Source of the DNA: Paracoccus alkenifer
GTDB lineage: Bacteria > Pseudomonadota > Alphaproteobacteria > Rhodobacterales > Rhodobacteraceae
DNA length: 64,000 bases
Direction: 5' to 3'
Assembly (NCBI RefSeq): GCF_900108405.1
Contig: NZ_FNXG01000001.1
Coordinates: 682,001 to 746,000 of the forward strand
A program made the translations under genes and the position numbers. This document shows, piece after piece, positions 51,809 through 60,599 of the stretch (positions are counted from its first letter, which is position 1; every line of letters starts with the position of its first letter). The notes beneath the pieces are model-generated. The model had not been told where the DNA came from and did no database searches. It saw only the letters and a program-made list of their open reading frames with translations.

Positions 51809-52384
51809 TCAATCCGGCGGCATGGCCTGTCCGCCCCAGGCGGCGGCGCGGGGCGGCGCCAGCCGCAGCAGATCCACCGCCCGCGCGGCGATCTGGTCGG
51901 CGATCTCGTCCACGCCTTGCGGGCGCAGGTAAAAGGCGGGGACCGGCGGCATCACCACCGCCCCCATTTCCGTTGCCGCGGTCATGTTGCGCAGATGCGC
52001 CAGCGTCAGCGGCGCCTCGCGCGTCAGCAGCACCAGCGGCCGGCGTTCCTTGAGATGCACGCTGGCGGCTCGGGTCAGCAGGTTGTCGTCCAGCCCGTGG
52101 GCGATGGCGGCCAGGCTGCGCATCGAACAAGGCGCGACGATCATTCCTTGCGTCGGAAACGACCCCGAGGCGATGGTCGCCCCCACATCCCCCGCCGGAT
52201 GCACATGATCCGCCAGCGCGGCCAACCCGTCCAGCGCGTCCGGCCCGATTTCCTCGCGCAGGGTGCGCCTGCCCATGGGCGACACCACCAGTTCGACCGC
52301 CGCACCGGCGGCGCGCAGATGCCGCGCGCAGGCCAGCGCCAGCACCGCGCCCGAGGCCCCGGATACGCCCAGCACCACCCTCAT
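51809..52384 (-). CDS. ubiX: Flavin prenyltransferase UbiX
   Basis: A 191-residue flavoprotein that makes prenylated FMN for UbiD. The N-terminus is LGVSGASGAVLALACARHL, then MIVAPCSMRSLAAIAHG and LVLLTREAPLTLAHLRNM, all typical. It overlaps the ubiD stop by 4 nt (ATGA), so the enzyme and its cofactor maker are coupled. Confidence 0.94.
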   Translation of the reverse strand: MRVVLGVSGASGAVLALACARHLRAAGAAVELVVSPMGRRTLREEIGPDALDGLAALADHVHPAGDVGATIASGSFPTQGMIVAPCSMRSLAAIAHGLDDNLLTRAASVHLKERRPLVLLTREAPLTLAHLRNMTAATEMGAVVMPPVPAFYLRPQGVDEIADQIAARAVDLLRLAPPRAAAWGGQAMPPD

Positions 52385-53928
52385 CGGACCATCCCCGGCC
52401 GGGGGCCTCCGGGCGGCTGCACCACCGGCGCCATGCCGGCGCGGGACAGGATGCCGGCCGCCGCGGCCTCATGCGCGGGGTCCAGCCGCATCACCTGCCC
52501 CCATTCGCGCGAGGTCTCGGCCCCGATCTTGGTCGTCGCGTCGATCCCCAGCTTGCCCGCCAGCCCTTCGAGCGGCGAGGCAAAATCCAGGTAATCCATC
52601 GGCGTGCGGTCCAGCACCACCAGATCGCGGCCGGGGTCCATGCGGGTGGCAAGCGCCCAGGCGATATCGTCCCAATTGCGCGCGTCGATGTCGGAATCGA
52701 CCACGATCAGCAGCTTGGTATAGCTGAACTGCGCCAGCATCCCCCAGACCGCCATCATCACCCGCCGCGCCTGCCCCGGATAGCGCTTGTCGATCGAGAT
52801 CACCCCGATGCGATAGGAACAGGCGGCGGGCGGCAGCCACAGGTCGCGGATTTCCGGGATCTGCTGGCGGATCACCGGCAGGGCAAGGTCGTTGAACACC
52901 TCACCGATGACCGATGGCTCATCGGGCGGGCGGCCGGTCACGGTGGACAGATACAGCGGATCCTCGCGCCGGGTCAGGGCGGACACGCGCATGACCGGGA
53001 ACGGCTCGACGGCGTTGTAATAGCCGGTGTGGTCGCCGAAAGGCCCCTCGGGTGCGGTCTCGCCCGGATGCACCCAGCCCTCGATCACCATCTCGGCGCG
53101 GGCGGGGACCAGCAGCGGCACGGTGCGCGCGGGCACCAGTTCCGTCCGCGCGCCGCGCAGCACGCCGGAAAAATTCAGCTCGGAGACGGTTTCCGGCAGG
53201 GGCAGCGCCGCGGCCAGCAGCGTCGCGGGGTCAGCGCCCAGCACCACCGCCACCGGCATCGGCTGGCCTGCGCGTTCCCAGCTGCGGGCATGGGCCGCGC
53301 CGCCGCGATGCGCCAGCCAGCGCATGATCAGCCGGTCCGGCCCCAGCACCTGCGCGCGATAGACCCCAAGGTTATAGCGCCCCACATCCTGCGCGGCGCT
53401 GCCATGGGGCCGCGTCACCACCACCGGCCATGTGATCAGCGGCCCGCCGTCGCCCGGCCACGGCACCTGCACCGGCAGCGCGGTCAGGTCGGGGCGATCA
53501 ATCACCCGCGCCTGCACCGGCCCGGCGCGCAGCACCCGCGCCCGGGTGGACAGCGCGGCCCGCAGCATCGGCCAGCGCGACAGCCCGTCACGCATCCCCT
53601 CGGGCGGGGTCGGGTTGCGCAGCTCGGCCAGAAAGCCGCCGAAATCGGGCACTTGGTCCAGCGTCAGCCCCATGCCCGCCGCCACCCGCTCGGGCGTTGC
53701 GAACAAATTGCTGACAACCGGCATTCCGGCGGATTGCCCGTCGCCCAGCGTGGCTGCGTCAAAACGAAGCACCGGCCCGCCCGCGCGCAGCGCCGCCAGC
53801 TGCACGGCGGTCATTTCATGGCGCACCGACACGGGTTCGGAAATCGCCAGAACCTGTCCCTGCTGGCGATTCCAGTCCAGAAACGCGCGAAGATCGGCAA
53901 AGGGGGGCAGGGTTCTCACAAGATGCAT
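52381..53928 (-). CDS. ubiD: UbiD-family prenylated-FMN decarboxylase
   Basis: A 515-residue decarboxylase. Segments include the prFMN region RYNLGVYRAQVLGPDRLIMRW, EGWVHPGETAPEGPFGDHTGYY with the conserved Glu and metal ligands, and SIDKRYPGQARRVMMAVWG. In ubiquinone synthesis it decarboxylates polyprenyl-4-hydroxybenzoate. The ATG at 53928 (MHLVRTLPPFADLRAFLDW) is chosen over a 21-codon extension. It diverges from ubiT across an FNR-like site. Confidence 0.93.
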   Translation of the reverse strand: MHLVRTLPPFADLRAFLDWNRQQGQVLAISEPVSVRHEMTAVQLAALRAGGPVLRFDAATLGDGQSAGMPVVSNLFATPERVAAGMGLTLDQVPDFGGFLAELRNPTPPEGMRDGLSRWPMLRAALSTRARVLRAGPVQARVIDRPDLTALPVQVPWPGDGGPLITWPVVVTRPHGSAAQDVGRYNLGVYRAQVLGPDRLIMRWLAHRGGAAHARSWERAGQPMPVAVVLGADPATLLAAALPLPETVSELNFSGVLRGARTELVPARTVPLLVPARAEMVIEGWVHPGETAPEGPFGDHTGYYNAVEPFPVMRVSALTRREDPLYLSTVTGRPPDEPSVIGEVFNDLALPVIRQQIPEIRDLWLPPAACSYRIGVISIDKRYPGQARRVMMAVWGMLAQFSYTKLLIVVDSDIDARNWDDIAWALATRMDPGRDLVVLDRTPMDYLDFASPLEGLAGKLGIDATTKIGAETSREWGQVMRLDPAHEAAAAGILSRAGMAPVVQPPGGPRPGMVR

Positions 53929-53973
53929 CCGGTCGTGGCTGGCCCCGGCTAACATCATTTCGGCGCGCGCGGC

Positions 53974-53987
53974 TTGGCTTAGATCAA
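53974..53987. promoter_or_regulatory. FNR/CRP-type box between ubiD and ubiT
   Basis: TTGGC-TTAG-ATCAA compares with the FNR consensus TTGAT-N4-ATCAA: the right half is exact and the left has two changes, while TTG-N8-CAA is intact and the repeat extends to GCTTG...CAAGC. It lies 51-65 nt upstream of ubiT and 45-59 nt upstream of ubiD, so it could control both directions under low oxygen. E. coli ubiUV is known to be FNR-controlled. Confidence 0.6.
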
Positions 53988-54038
53988 GCACCGGACGCCT
54001 GCGGCGTTCTAGCCTGCACCGGACTGGAAAGGACCGAC

Positions 54039-54587
54039 ATGACCCTTGATGGAACCGAGCTGCCGCGCTGTCCGCGCCCCATCGCGCTGGCCATGCGCCC
54101 GCTACCGCTGCCGGTGCTGGGGGTGGCGCTGACGCATTTCGCGCGCCGGCTCAGCGACAGCCACCCCGGGCTGCTGCGCCGGCTGGGCAGCTATGCCGAC
54201 CGCAAGGTGCTGATCGACCCGACCGACCTGCCCTTTGCCTTTTGGCTGGACCCGGTGGCCGGGCCGCGCATCAGCGCCCACCGCCGCCACCGCGCCCCGC
54301 AGGCGGATGCCCGCATCGCCGGGCCGGTCGCGGCGCTGATCGGGATGCTGCACGGGCGTTTCGACGGCGACGCGCTGTTCTTTTCGCGCGACCTGACCAT
54401 CGAGGGCGATACCGAGGCCGTGCTGGCCCTGCGCAATGCGCTGGACGACGCGGAACTGGACCTGTCCGAAGAACTGATCCGCCTGTCCGGCCCGGCGGGC
54501 GCGGTGCTGCGGCGGCTGCTTGCGGGGGTCGAGCGGGTCAGCGGCCTGCCCCTGCATCGCGACGACCGGAACGGAGGCTTCGCATGA
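54039..54587 (+). CDS. ubiT: O2-independent ubiquinone accessory factor UbiT (SCP2 lipid-binding)
   Basis: A 182-residue protein with an SCP2-like fold: PTDLPFAFWLDPVAGPRISA, then MLHGRFDGDALFFSRDLTIEGDTEAV, the usual sterol-carrier strand pattern. UbiT is the anaerobic counterpart of UbiJ, holding ubiquinone precursors. It is preceded by GGAAAGGA and overlaps ubiU by 4 nt. Confidence 0.9.
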   Translation: MTLDGTELPRCPRPIALAMRPLPLPVLGVALTHFARRLSDSHPGLLRRLGSYADRKVLIDPTDLPFAFWLDPVAGPRISAHRRHRAPQADARIAGPVAALIGMLHGRFDGDALFFSRDLTIEGDTEAVLALRNALDDAELDLSEELIRLSGPAGAVLRRLLAGVERVSGLPLHRDDRNGGFA

Positions 54588-55564
54588 TGGAACTCGTCTG
54601 CCCCGCGGGCACCCCCGCCTCGCTGCGCGCCGCGGTCGATGCCGGCGCCCATGCGGTCTATTGCGGCTTCAACGACGAAACCAACGCCCGCAACTTTCCG
54701 GGGCTGAACTTTTCCCCCGAGGAACTGGCCGAGGGCATCGCCTATGCCCATGCCCGCGGCGCCAAGGTGCTGGTGGCGCTGAACACATTCCCCCGCGCGG
54801 GGGGCGAGGCGCTGTGGCACCGGGCGCTGGCCAATGCAGAGACCGCAGGCGCCGATGCGGTGATCCTGGCCGATCTGGGGCTGCTCGATCATGCCGCCAC
54901 CCATCACCCGAACCTGCGCCGGCACCTGTCGGTGCAGGCCGCCGCCGCCAACCCCGATGCGATCAATTTCTACGCCACAACCTTTGGCGTGCGCCGGGTG
55001 GTGCTGCCCCGCGTGCTGACCGTGGACGAAATCCGCGCCATCAACCGAGAGATCGACGTGGAAACCGAGGTTTTCGTGTTCGGCGGCCTGTGTGTCATGG
55101 CCGAGGGGCGCTGTTCGCTGTCGTCCTATGCCACCGGGCGCTCGCCCAACATGAACGGGGTGTGTTCGCCCGCCAGCCATGTGGTCTATTCCGAGGAAAC
55201 CGACGGGCTGCGCGCGCGTCTGGGCGATTTCACCATCCACCGCACGCCCAAGGGCCAGCCCGCCCCCTATCCGACGCTGTGCAAGGGCTGCTTCACCTCG
55301 GGCGAGCAGACCGGCCATGTGTTCGAGGATCCGGTCAGCCTGGACGCCACCCAGCTGATCCCGGCGCTGGCCAAGGCCGGCGTCACCGCGCTCAAGATCG
55401 AGGGCCGCCAGCGGTCGCGCGCCTATGTGGCCGAGGTGGTGCGCAGCTTTCGCGCCGCGGTCGAGGCGCAGGCGGCCGGCCTGCCCCTGCCGCAGGGCGC
55501 GCTGGCCCGGCTGGCCGAGGGTCAGGCCGGCACCACCGGCGCCTATGCCAAGACCTGGAGGTAA
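54584..55564 (+). CDS. ubiU: O2-independent ubiquinone hydroxylase subunit UbiU
   Basis: A 326-residue U32-peptidase-family protein. The N-terminus is MELVCPAGTPASLRAAVDAGA. The four Fe-S cysteines are visible in FGGLCVMAEGRCSL, GVCSPASH and TLCKGCF. With UbiV it hydroxylates the ubiquinone ring without O2, using prephenate as oxygen source in E. coli. Two adjacent ATGs (54584, 54587) are possible; the first overlaps the ubiT stop. Confidence 0.94.
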   Translation: MMELVCPAGTPASLRAAVDAGAHAVYCGFNDETNARNFPGLNFSPEELAEGIAYAHARGAKVLVALNTFPRAGGEALWHRALANAETAGADAVILADLGLLDHAATHHPNLRRHLSVQAAAANPDAINFYATTFGVRRVVLPRVLTVDEIRAINREIDVETEVFVFGGLCVMAEGRCSLSSYATGRSPNMNGVCSPASHVVYSEETDGLRARLGDFTIHRTPKGQPAPYPTLCKGCFTSGEQTGHVFEDPVSLDATQLIPALAKAGVTALKIEGRQRSRAYVAEVVRSFRAAVEAQAAGLPLPQGALARLAEGQAGTTGAYAKTWR

Positions 55565-55568
55565 CACG

Positions 55569-56471
55569 ATGGACCTGACGATCGGAGCCAACCAGTTCTT
55601 CTGGCCCGCCGAGACCGTGCGCGATTTCTACGCCCGCATGGCGCAATCCGCGGCCCCCCGCGTGGTGCTGGGCGAGCTGGTCTGTTCCAAGCGCCTGCCC
55701 TTTTGGGAAAACGAGATCCCCGCCGCCATCGAGGCCCTGCAAGCTGCCGGCAAGCAGGTCGCCCTGACCACGCTGGCGCTGATCACCCTGAAACGCGAAC
55801 GCAAGCTGACCGCCGAGTTGATGGACATGGGCCTGCCGGTCGAGATCAACGACCTGTCCGCCCTGCAACTGCTGTCCGAGGGGCGCGAATTCTGGGTCGG
55901 GCCGCTGGTCAATGTCTACAACACCGGCACGGTGCAGTTCCTGGCTCGTCGCGGCGCCACCCGCATCTGCCTGCCGCCCGAGCTGCCGCTGGAATCGGTG
56001 GCGGTGCTGGCGCAGGCGGGCCGCGACTGCGGCGTCGCCGTCGAGGTCTGGGGCCACGGCCGCCTGCCGCTGGCGGTGTCGGGGCGCTGCTATCACGCGC
56101 GACTGCACGACCGCGCCAAGGACAGCTGCCAGTTCGTCTGCGGCGAGGATCCCGACGGCCGCGACGTGGAAACCCTGGACGGAGAGCCGTTCCTGACCGT
56201 GAACGGGATCCAGACTCTCAGCCAGTCCACCGCCACCGCCGCCTGGCACATCGAGGCGCTGCGCGAGGCCGGCGTGTCGACGCTGCGCCTGGCCCCGCAA
56301 AGCCGCGATTTCCCCGAGGTGGTCGCCGGCTACGCCGCGCTTGTCGCCGGCCAGACCACCCCCGACGCACTGACCGACACCCTGCGTGGCTCGGCCCCGC
56401 TGGGGCGGCTGTCAAACGGCTTTCTGACCGGCCCCTGCGGCGCGGATTTCAGGGAAACGGCGGCAGGCTGA
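55569..56471 (+). CDS. ubiV: O2-independent ubiquinone hydroxylase subunit UbiV
   Basis: A 300-residue U32-family partner of UbiU. The cysteines that bind the 4Fe-4S cluster appear in GELVCSKRLPF, GRCYHARLHDRAKDSC and FVCGEDPDG. It starts 4 nt after the ubiU stop and ends the ubiTUV operon; a hairpin follows. It is the last core-chromosome gene before the integrated element. Confidence 0.94.
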   Translation: MDLTIGANQFFWPAETVRDFYARMAQSAAPRVVLGELVCSKRLPFWENEIPAAIEALQAAGKQVALTTLALITLKRERKLTAELMDMGLPVEINDLSALQLLSEGREFWVGPLVNVYNTGTVQFLARRGATRICLPPELPLESVAVLAQAGRDCGVAVEVWGHGRLPLAVSGRCYHARLHDRAKDSCQFVCGEDPDGRDVETLDGEPFLTVNGIQTLSQSTATAAWHIEALREAGVSTLRLAPQSRDFPEVVAGYAALVAGQTTPDALTDTLRGSAPLGRLSNGFLTGPCGADFRETAAG

Positions 56472-56495
56472 GCAGCTTCTGAGCCATGGGGCCGG

Positions 56496-56528
56496 GCGTG
56501 CAAACGGCGCGCCCGTGCCTTTGCACGC
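56496..56528 (+). terminator. Candidate terminator after ubiV, with repeated TTGCACGCAAC
   Basis: GCGTGCAAA (56496-56504) and TTTGCACGC (56520-56528) form a perfect 9-bp stem with a 15-nt loop, 24 nt after the ubiV stop. TTGCACGCAAC then occurs twice, at 56521-56531 and 56539-56549. No U tract follows, so termination is likely but not certain. The DNA from here to 56600 holds nothing else recognised. Confidence 0.45.
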
Positions 56529-56600
56529 AACGGTCGGCTTGCACGCAACAATTCGTCAACAGCCGCACAACGCGCCCCGCCGGAAAATATTTCAGGAAAA

Positions 56601-56646
56601 TGGTGCCCGGAGACGGATTCGAACCGCCGACACGCGGATTTTCAAT
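56601..56646 (-). other. Displaced 3' end of tRNA-Phe, attachment-site repeat of the integrated element
   Basis: Read on the minus strand these 46 nt match the 3' part of tRNA-Phe: anticodon loop TTGAAAA (GAA anticodon), anticodon-stem 3' side, variable loop GTGTC, a TTCGAAT T-loop with a pairing stem, acceptor 3' strand CCGGGC and encoded CCA. The 5' half of the tRNA is missing: sequence past 56646 is unrelated and A/T-rich. A fragment from anticodon loop to CCA is the usual core copied when tyrosine integrases use a tRNA gene as attB. The intact tRNA-Phe should lie at the far end of the element, beyond the window. Confidence 0.85.
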
Positions 56647-56874
56647 TAATCTTGTGATCTATACGAAGCGTCTCAACATTACTCAGCCTGACGCGTAGAA
56701 GATTGAAAACCCGTTATTTATGTTCGGCAACCCGTTTCGGCCCGCTTCACGCTAGAGCATTCAAGCACACCGCTCCTGCTACCCCGGCGATACCCACAGG
56801 CACCCAAAACCACACGGGCATCTCAGTCGAGCGCAGGTCGATCCAAACCTCTTCAAAACCCACATCTGTAAAGT

Positions 56875-58185
56875 TCATTTGCTTGCGTAAGCTAACTCAA
56901 CACCATCTGTGCCTGCGTATATCTCTCCTGCCTTATACCAACGCCGCGTCCTTACATGCGACTTGATGTAAACTCGACGAAACGGCTGGTCGCCACCTCG
57001 ATAACTGAGGCAATCGCCAGACCCCATTGCATCAAGAAGATTGGATAGAATCTGCGCAGTGACCTTTCCAAGCCGAACCGGCACAGCATTGCCGATCTGA
57101 AGGTATTTCTCTGAGGTTTTCCCACAGAAGACCCATTCATCAGGAAATTCTTGAATGCGAGCGTACTCTTTCACCGATAGAACACGAAGTTGCTCCGGAT
57201 GACACAGTGATGTGCTAGCATGGTTAGGCATTGTCACTAGTGTCGGACAAGGAAAGTCCCAACTGAGCCGTCGCCACCAACCTGACCGACCACCTTTCGC
57301 ATACCACGCGCGCCCCATCGACTCCTGCTGCACATTAATTGGCAAAGAACGCCAGTTTCCGCCTTCGGGAACCAGCGATAGAAACCCCTTCTTTCTTGGA
57401 CTAAAGTCCATTAGCTCAGGATTGTTTTCTCTCAAATCACCGATGGCATCGCGGAGAGTTGCCCAAGGCTTTAGCTTGTGCATGGAGAACAGATCGGATT
57501 GCTCCGTATCGCTCTCGATGCCATGCGTTGGCTGTGGAAATTCCACCTCCACTCCGAATGAATTTCCAATGAATACCACTCGTTCCCGAATCTGTGGCGC
57601 GCCATAATTGGCCGAGTTAACCTCAAAGGCATCAACTCGATACGCCCCTTGGGTTTTTCGTCGGAGATCTTCAACAAACTTCGCCATAACTGACCCGTGT
57701 TCTTCCTCCTCGGACAGTTCTGGCCCGCCTTTCTCCGGTCGCTCTGCGATGGGGCGGTGTTTCAGCGCTGCGGACATCAGCCCTCGCACATTTTCCATCA
57801 CAAACGCCTTTGGACGCAGCGCCACGACGAACTCAAGGTACCGCCATAACAACGTCCCGCGCCTGTCCTGTACCGACTGGCGCCTGCCCGCAGTACTGAA
57901 CGACTGGCACGGCGGACCACCGATCAAAAGGTCCAGTTCGCCCGGCTTGAGCCCAATGCTAGCCATGAGTTCCTGCGGCAATAGCTCAAAAATGTCTCGG
58001 CAAAGAACCTTCGGCTTGCCCTTGAAGTGGCCCTGTTCAGCGTTGGTTCTTATGGTCTCGCAAGCAGCCTCATTTATCTCAACACACGCCAAAATTTCGA
58101 AGTCGCCTTGGAGTTCGAACCCGAGGTCCATGCCGAGCGCCCCGGAGAAGAGCGAAACCACTGATTTTCTTCTGGACTCTTGCAA
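56875..58185 (-). CDS. DNA (cytosine-5) methyltransferase
   Basis: A 436-residue enzyme if started at TTG 58185; the open frame extends to 58254. Motifs in order: I VVSLFSGALGMDLGFE, IV GGPPCQSFSTAG with the catalytic Cys, VI FVMENVRGLM, VIII NYGAPQIRERVVFIG, and X QIGNAVPVRLG. Between VIII and X lies a target-recognition region of moderate size. The TTG at 58185 is favoured because AGGAG lies 10 nt upstream. The gene is lower in G+C than its host surroundings and diverges from a putative restriction-enzyme gene, so the pair is probably a type II system. The recognition sequence cannot be read from the protein. Confidence 0.9.
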   Translation of the reverse strand: MQESRRKSVVSLFSGALGMDLGFELQGDFEILACVEINEAACETIRTNAEQGHFKGKPKVLCRDIFELLPQELMASIGLKPGELDLLIGGPPCQSFSTAGRRQSVQDRRGTLLWRYLEFVVALRPKAFVMENVRGLMSAALKHRPIAERPEKGGPELSEEEEHGSVMAKFVEDLRRKTQGAYRVDAFEVNSANYGAPQIRERVVFIGNSFGVEVEFPQPTHGIESDTEQSDLFSMHKLKPWATLRDAIGDLRENNPELMDFSPRKKGFLSLVPEGGNWRSLPINVQQESMGRAWYAKGGRSGWWRRLSWDFPCPTLVTMPNHASTSLCHPEQLRVLSVKEYARIQEFPDEWVFCGKTSEKYLQIGNAVPVRLGKVTAQILSNLLDAMGSGDCLSYRGGDQPFRRVYIKSHVRTRRWYKAGEIYAGTDGVELAYASK

Positions 58186-58236
58186 TGGGTTGTGTCTCCT
58201 AGACGGGCAGCATACTAGCACTATGGGTGTAAGGCC

Positions 58237-59253
58237 TTGGTACTTCCAACGCAACGATACAATTTTTCGACTTACGCCTCACCGGCGGCACTACTGTCGG
58301 CTGAGGTGCAGCAGTTTCTTCGTGACACAACGGCGCCCGAACATACAGACAAGTTCGACCGCATCCGCCAGTTGAAGGCGGCGCTTGAGGCCAGAATGCG
58401 CCAGATCAACGCTAGACCCCCAGCAATCGACGGCAAGTCGACGAACCCCTTCGTGCTTGCCGCTTACGCTGAGTTGTTCGACGTGCATCACCTGAAGCAA
58501 GTAGACGAGATTGTTGCCGCAGCCAAGGTCTTTTCAAGCATTGAGACTGCGGCAGGTCGTGTCGTCGAAGATGTGATTCCGCCGTTTTATGGTTGGGCCC
58601 AAATTAATTCGCCCGGCTACACCGTGCTGTCTGAAATTGATAGTGCCCGCGTGGTCGATGACACCGTGGAACTCGTCGCACTCAAGAGCGGCCCCATGTG
58701 CATTAGTGACTCGATGGTTTCACAGATCGCGAATGCGATTTCGACCAATTGGATCGAATGGAGCAATCATTGGAACGTTGATAAGGTTCGATACATTGTT
58801 GGAATGAACTATTCAACCGCCAAGAATAGTAATAAGAAAGACTGGCATATTGTTCGCCTTGCCGAATTGAAAACGACTGCAACTGACCTCGCCATTTCCA
58901 GAAGCTGCACTCAACCGGACGGACGACGCCCAATCGCCAGTTCATTCTTCGAAGGAACGAAGAATGGTAAATCGTTGAGAGTTGAAACGCTTCAAGGGAG
59001 AGAGCTCTGGGCACATATCGCCGGGGTCGACGACGCATTTCTCCAAATATGTTGGGCGATGGCGAAATGCCTGAACACGCAAGCTATTCCTATCGGAACT
59101 AATTTCTCAACAGGTGAGATGGACGAAATTATCAGGTTCGCCAGTAGCATCAATGCGCCCGATGTTTCAGATGCCGAGAAACAGTGGCTGGTTTTCTTTG
59201 CTCGACATTTTGTGGATAGGCTTGTAATTTCACCTAAAAATGATAAAATTTAA
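58237..59253 (+). CDS. Putative type II restriction endonuclease
   Basis: Up to 338 residues. I recognise it only weakly, as like EcoO109I/PmeII-type enzymes: NPFVLAAYAELFDVHHL, then VVEDVIPPFYGWAQINSPGY and SEIDSARVVDDTVELVALKSGP. The D...E-x-x-x-L-K pattern in the last two could be a PD-(D/E)XK nuclease core. It diverges from the methyltransferase with about 50 nt between likely starts, the usual restriction-modification layout. The start is unsure (TTG at 58237 with AAGG close before it; downstream GTG also possible). The base composition is clearly lower in G+C. Confidence 0.6.
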   Translation: MVLPTQRYNFSTYASPAALLSAEVQQFLRDTTAPEHTDKFDRIRQLKAALEARMRQINARPPAIDGKSTNPFVLAAYAELFDVHHLKQVDEIVAAAKVFSSIETAAGRVVEDVIPPFYGWAQINSPGYTVLSEIDSARVVDDTVELVALKSGPMCISDSMVSQIANAISTNWIEWSNHWNVDKVRYIVGMNYSTAKNSNKKDWHIVRLAELKTTATDLAISRSCTQPDGRRPIASSFFEGTKNGKSLRVETLQGRELWAHIAGVDDAFLQICWAMAKCLNTQAIPIGTNFSTGEMDEIIRFASSINAPDVSDAEKQWLVFFARHFVDRLVISPKNDKI

Positions 59254-59399
59254 GTTTAGCTTCTCAGGAGGCTTGCATCTGTAACACGCCTGTGGACGAA
59301 TGATAACTCGGCGTATTCTTACGCATTCCGATCCAAATCCCTACGCACCCTCTAGGATTGTCCCTGACGCAGCTCATCCACCCATCTTATCATGAGCTT

Positions 59400-60599
59400 G
59401 TGAAACGCAAGCTCACCACTAAGTTCATCGAGGGCCAGAAGCCCGACCCATCGAAACGTCTCGATTTCCGCGACGAGTTGATGCCGGGTCTCGCCCTGCG
59501 CATAAGCACGTCCGGCACCAAGACGTTCTGCCTGCACAAGCGCATCAACGGGAAGATGCGGCGACTGACCCTCGGGCGCTTCGGAGTCCTGTCGTTGGCC
59601 GAGGCACGCGAACGGGTCCGGCAGGTTCTCTACGAGATCGAGACAGGACGGTTGGAGGATTTGACAGGCGTTGAGGTCGAGAGCAAGCCGACGCTGGGTG
59701 ACGTGATCCCCGACTACATCGAGAAGCACGCTAAGGTTCACAACCGCGACTGGAAGAACAAGGCGCGGCTGCTCAACAAATTCACCGGCTTGCACGGCAA
59801 GCGGATCGATGAAATCAAGCGCGCCGATGTCGTGAAAGCCTGCGACACGATCCACAAAGCCGCGCCGGTCAGCGCGAACCGCGCGCTGGCACACCTCAAG
59901 CACCTGATGGGTTGGTGCGTCGAGCGCGGCATGATCGATGCCTCGCCTATCGCCGGGATGAAACCCGTCGCCAAGGAGCGGTCGCGCGAACGTGTGCTGA
60001 CCGGCGATGAGCTGGGCGCGCTGTGGATGACCTGTGACGCTGAAGGTTATCCTTTCGGGGATTGCATGAAGCTGTTGATCCTCAGCGGCCAGAGGCGGGC
60101 CGAGGTCGCTGAAATGCGCTGGTCGGAACTCGACCTCGAAGCGCGGCTGTGGACCCTCCCTTCACAGCGTGCCAAGAACGGCAGGCAACACACGGTCCCC
60201 ATCACCGACGCGATGCTGGACGTCCTGCGCCGGGTGCCGAGGTTCCTCGGGTCGGATTACGTGTTCACGACGACCGGCAAATCACCCATCTCCGGGTTCG
60301 GCCGCCTGAAGGATCGGCTGTACAAGGCCCTGCCCGAAGGCACGGAACCGTGGATTATTCACGACCTGCGCCGCACGATGTCCACGAACATGGCGATGCT
60401 GGGCGTCCCGCAGCCCGTCACCGAGGCGCTGCTGAACCACAAGACGGGTGTGGTCTCGGGCGTCGCCGCTATCTACAATGTCTATTCATACGCCGACGAG
60501 AAGCGCGAGGCTCTCGGCACTTGGTCGCGACACGTGATGAAACTGGTCAGGTCGAAGAATGACGCACCCGAAACCGAAATTGCGCAAGCGTCAGGTTGA
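59400..60599 (+). CDS. Tyrosine-type integrase (phage P4-like/ICE)
   Basis: A 399-residue recombinase. An N-terminal DUF4102-like arm-binding domain (KLTTKFIEGQKPDP, MPGLALRISTSGTKTFCLH) precedes a SAM-like core-binding domain and the catalytic domain. Catalytic residues: Arg in LSGQRRAEVAEMRW, His-x-x-Arg in IIHDLRRTMST, His in LLNHKTG and the Tyr in YNVYSYADEKREALGTW. GTG at 59400 gives the family-typical start; a TTG at 59358 is an alternative. It is the likely enzyme for insertion at tRNA-Phe, though it lies 2.8 kb from the att fragment, with the restriction-modification genes between. Confidence 0.92.
   Translation: MKRKLTTKFIEGQKPDPSKRLDFRDELMPGLALRISTSGTKTFCLHKRINGKMRRLTLGRFGVLSLAEARERVRQVLYEIETGRLEDLTGVEVESKPTLGDVIPDYIEKHAKVHNRDWKNKARLLNKFTGLHGKRIDEIKRADVVKACDTIHKAAPVSANRALAHLKHLMGWCVERGMIDASPIAGMKPVAKERSRERVLTGDELGALWMTCDAEGYPFGDCMKLLILSGQRRAEVAEMRWSELDLEARLWTLPSQRAKNGRQHTVPITDAMLDVLRRVPRFLGSDYVFTTTGKSPISGFGRLKDRLYKALPEGTEPWIIHDLRRTMSTNMAMLGVPQPVTEALLNHKTGVVSGVAAIYNVYSYADEKREALGTWSRHVMKLVRSKNDAPETEIAQASG

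Noticed and set aside
56601..56646. Functional tRNA-Phe gene
   Set aside because: Only the 3' 46 nt are present; the acceptor 5' strand, D arm and 5' side of the anticodon stem are missing.
56703..56966. Small plus-strand frame at the left end of the element
   Set aside because: It overlaps the 3' end of the methyltransferase gene, has no ribosome site and no recognisable sequence.
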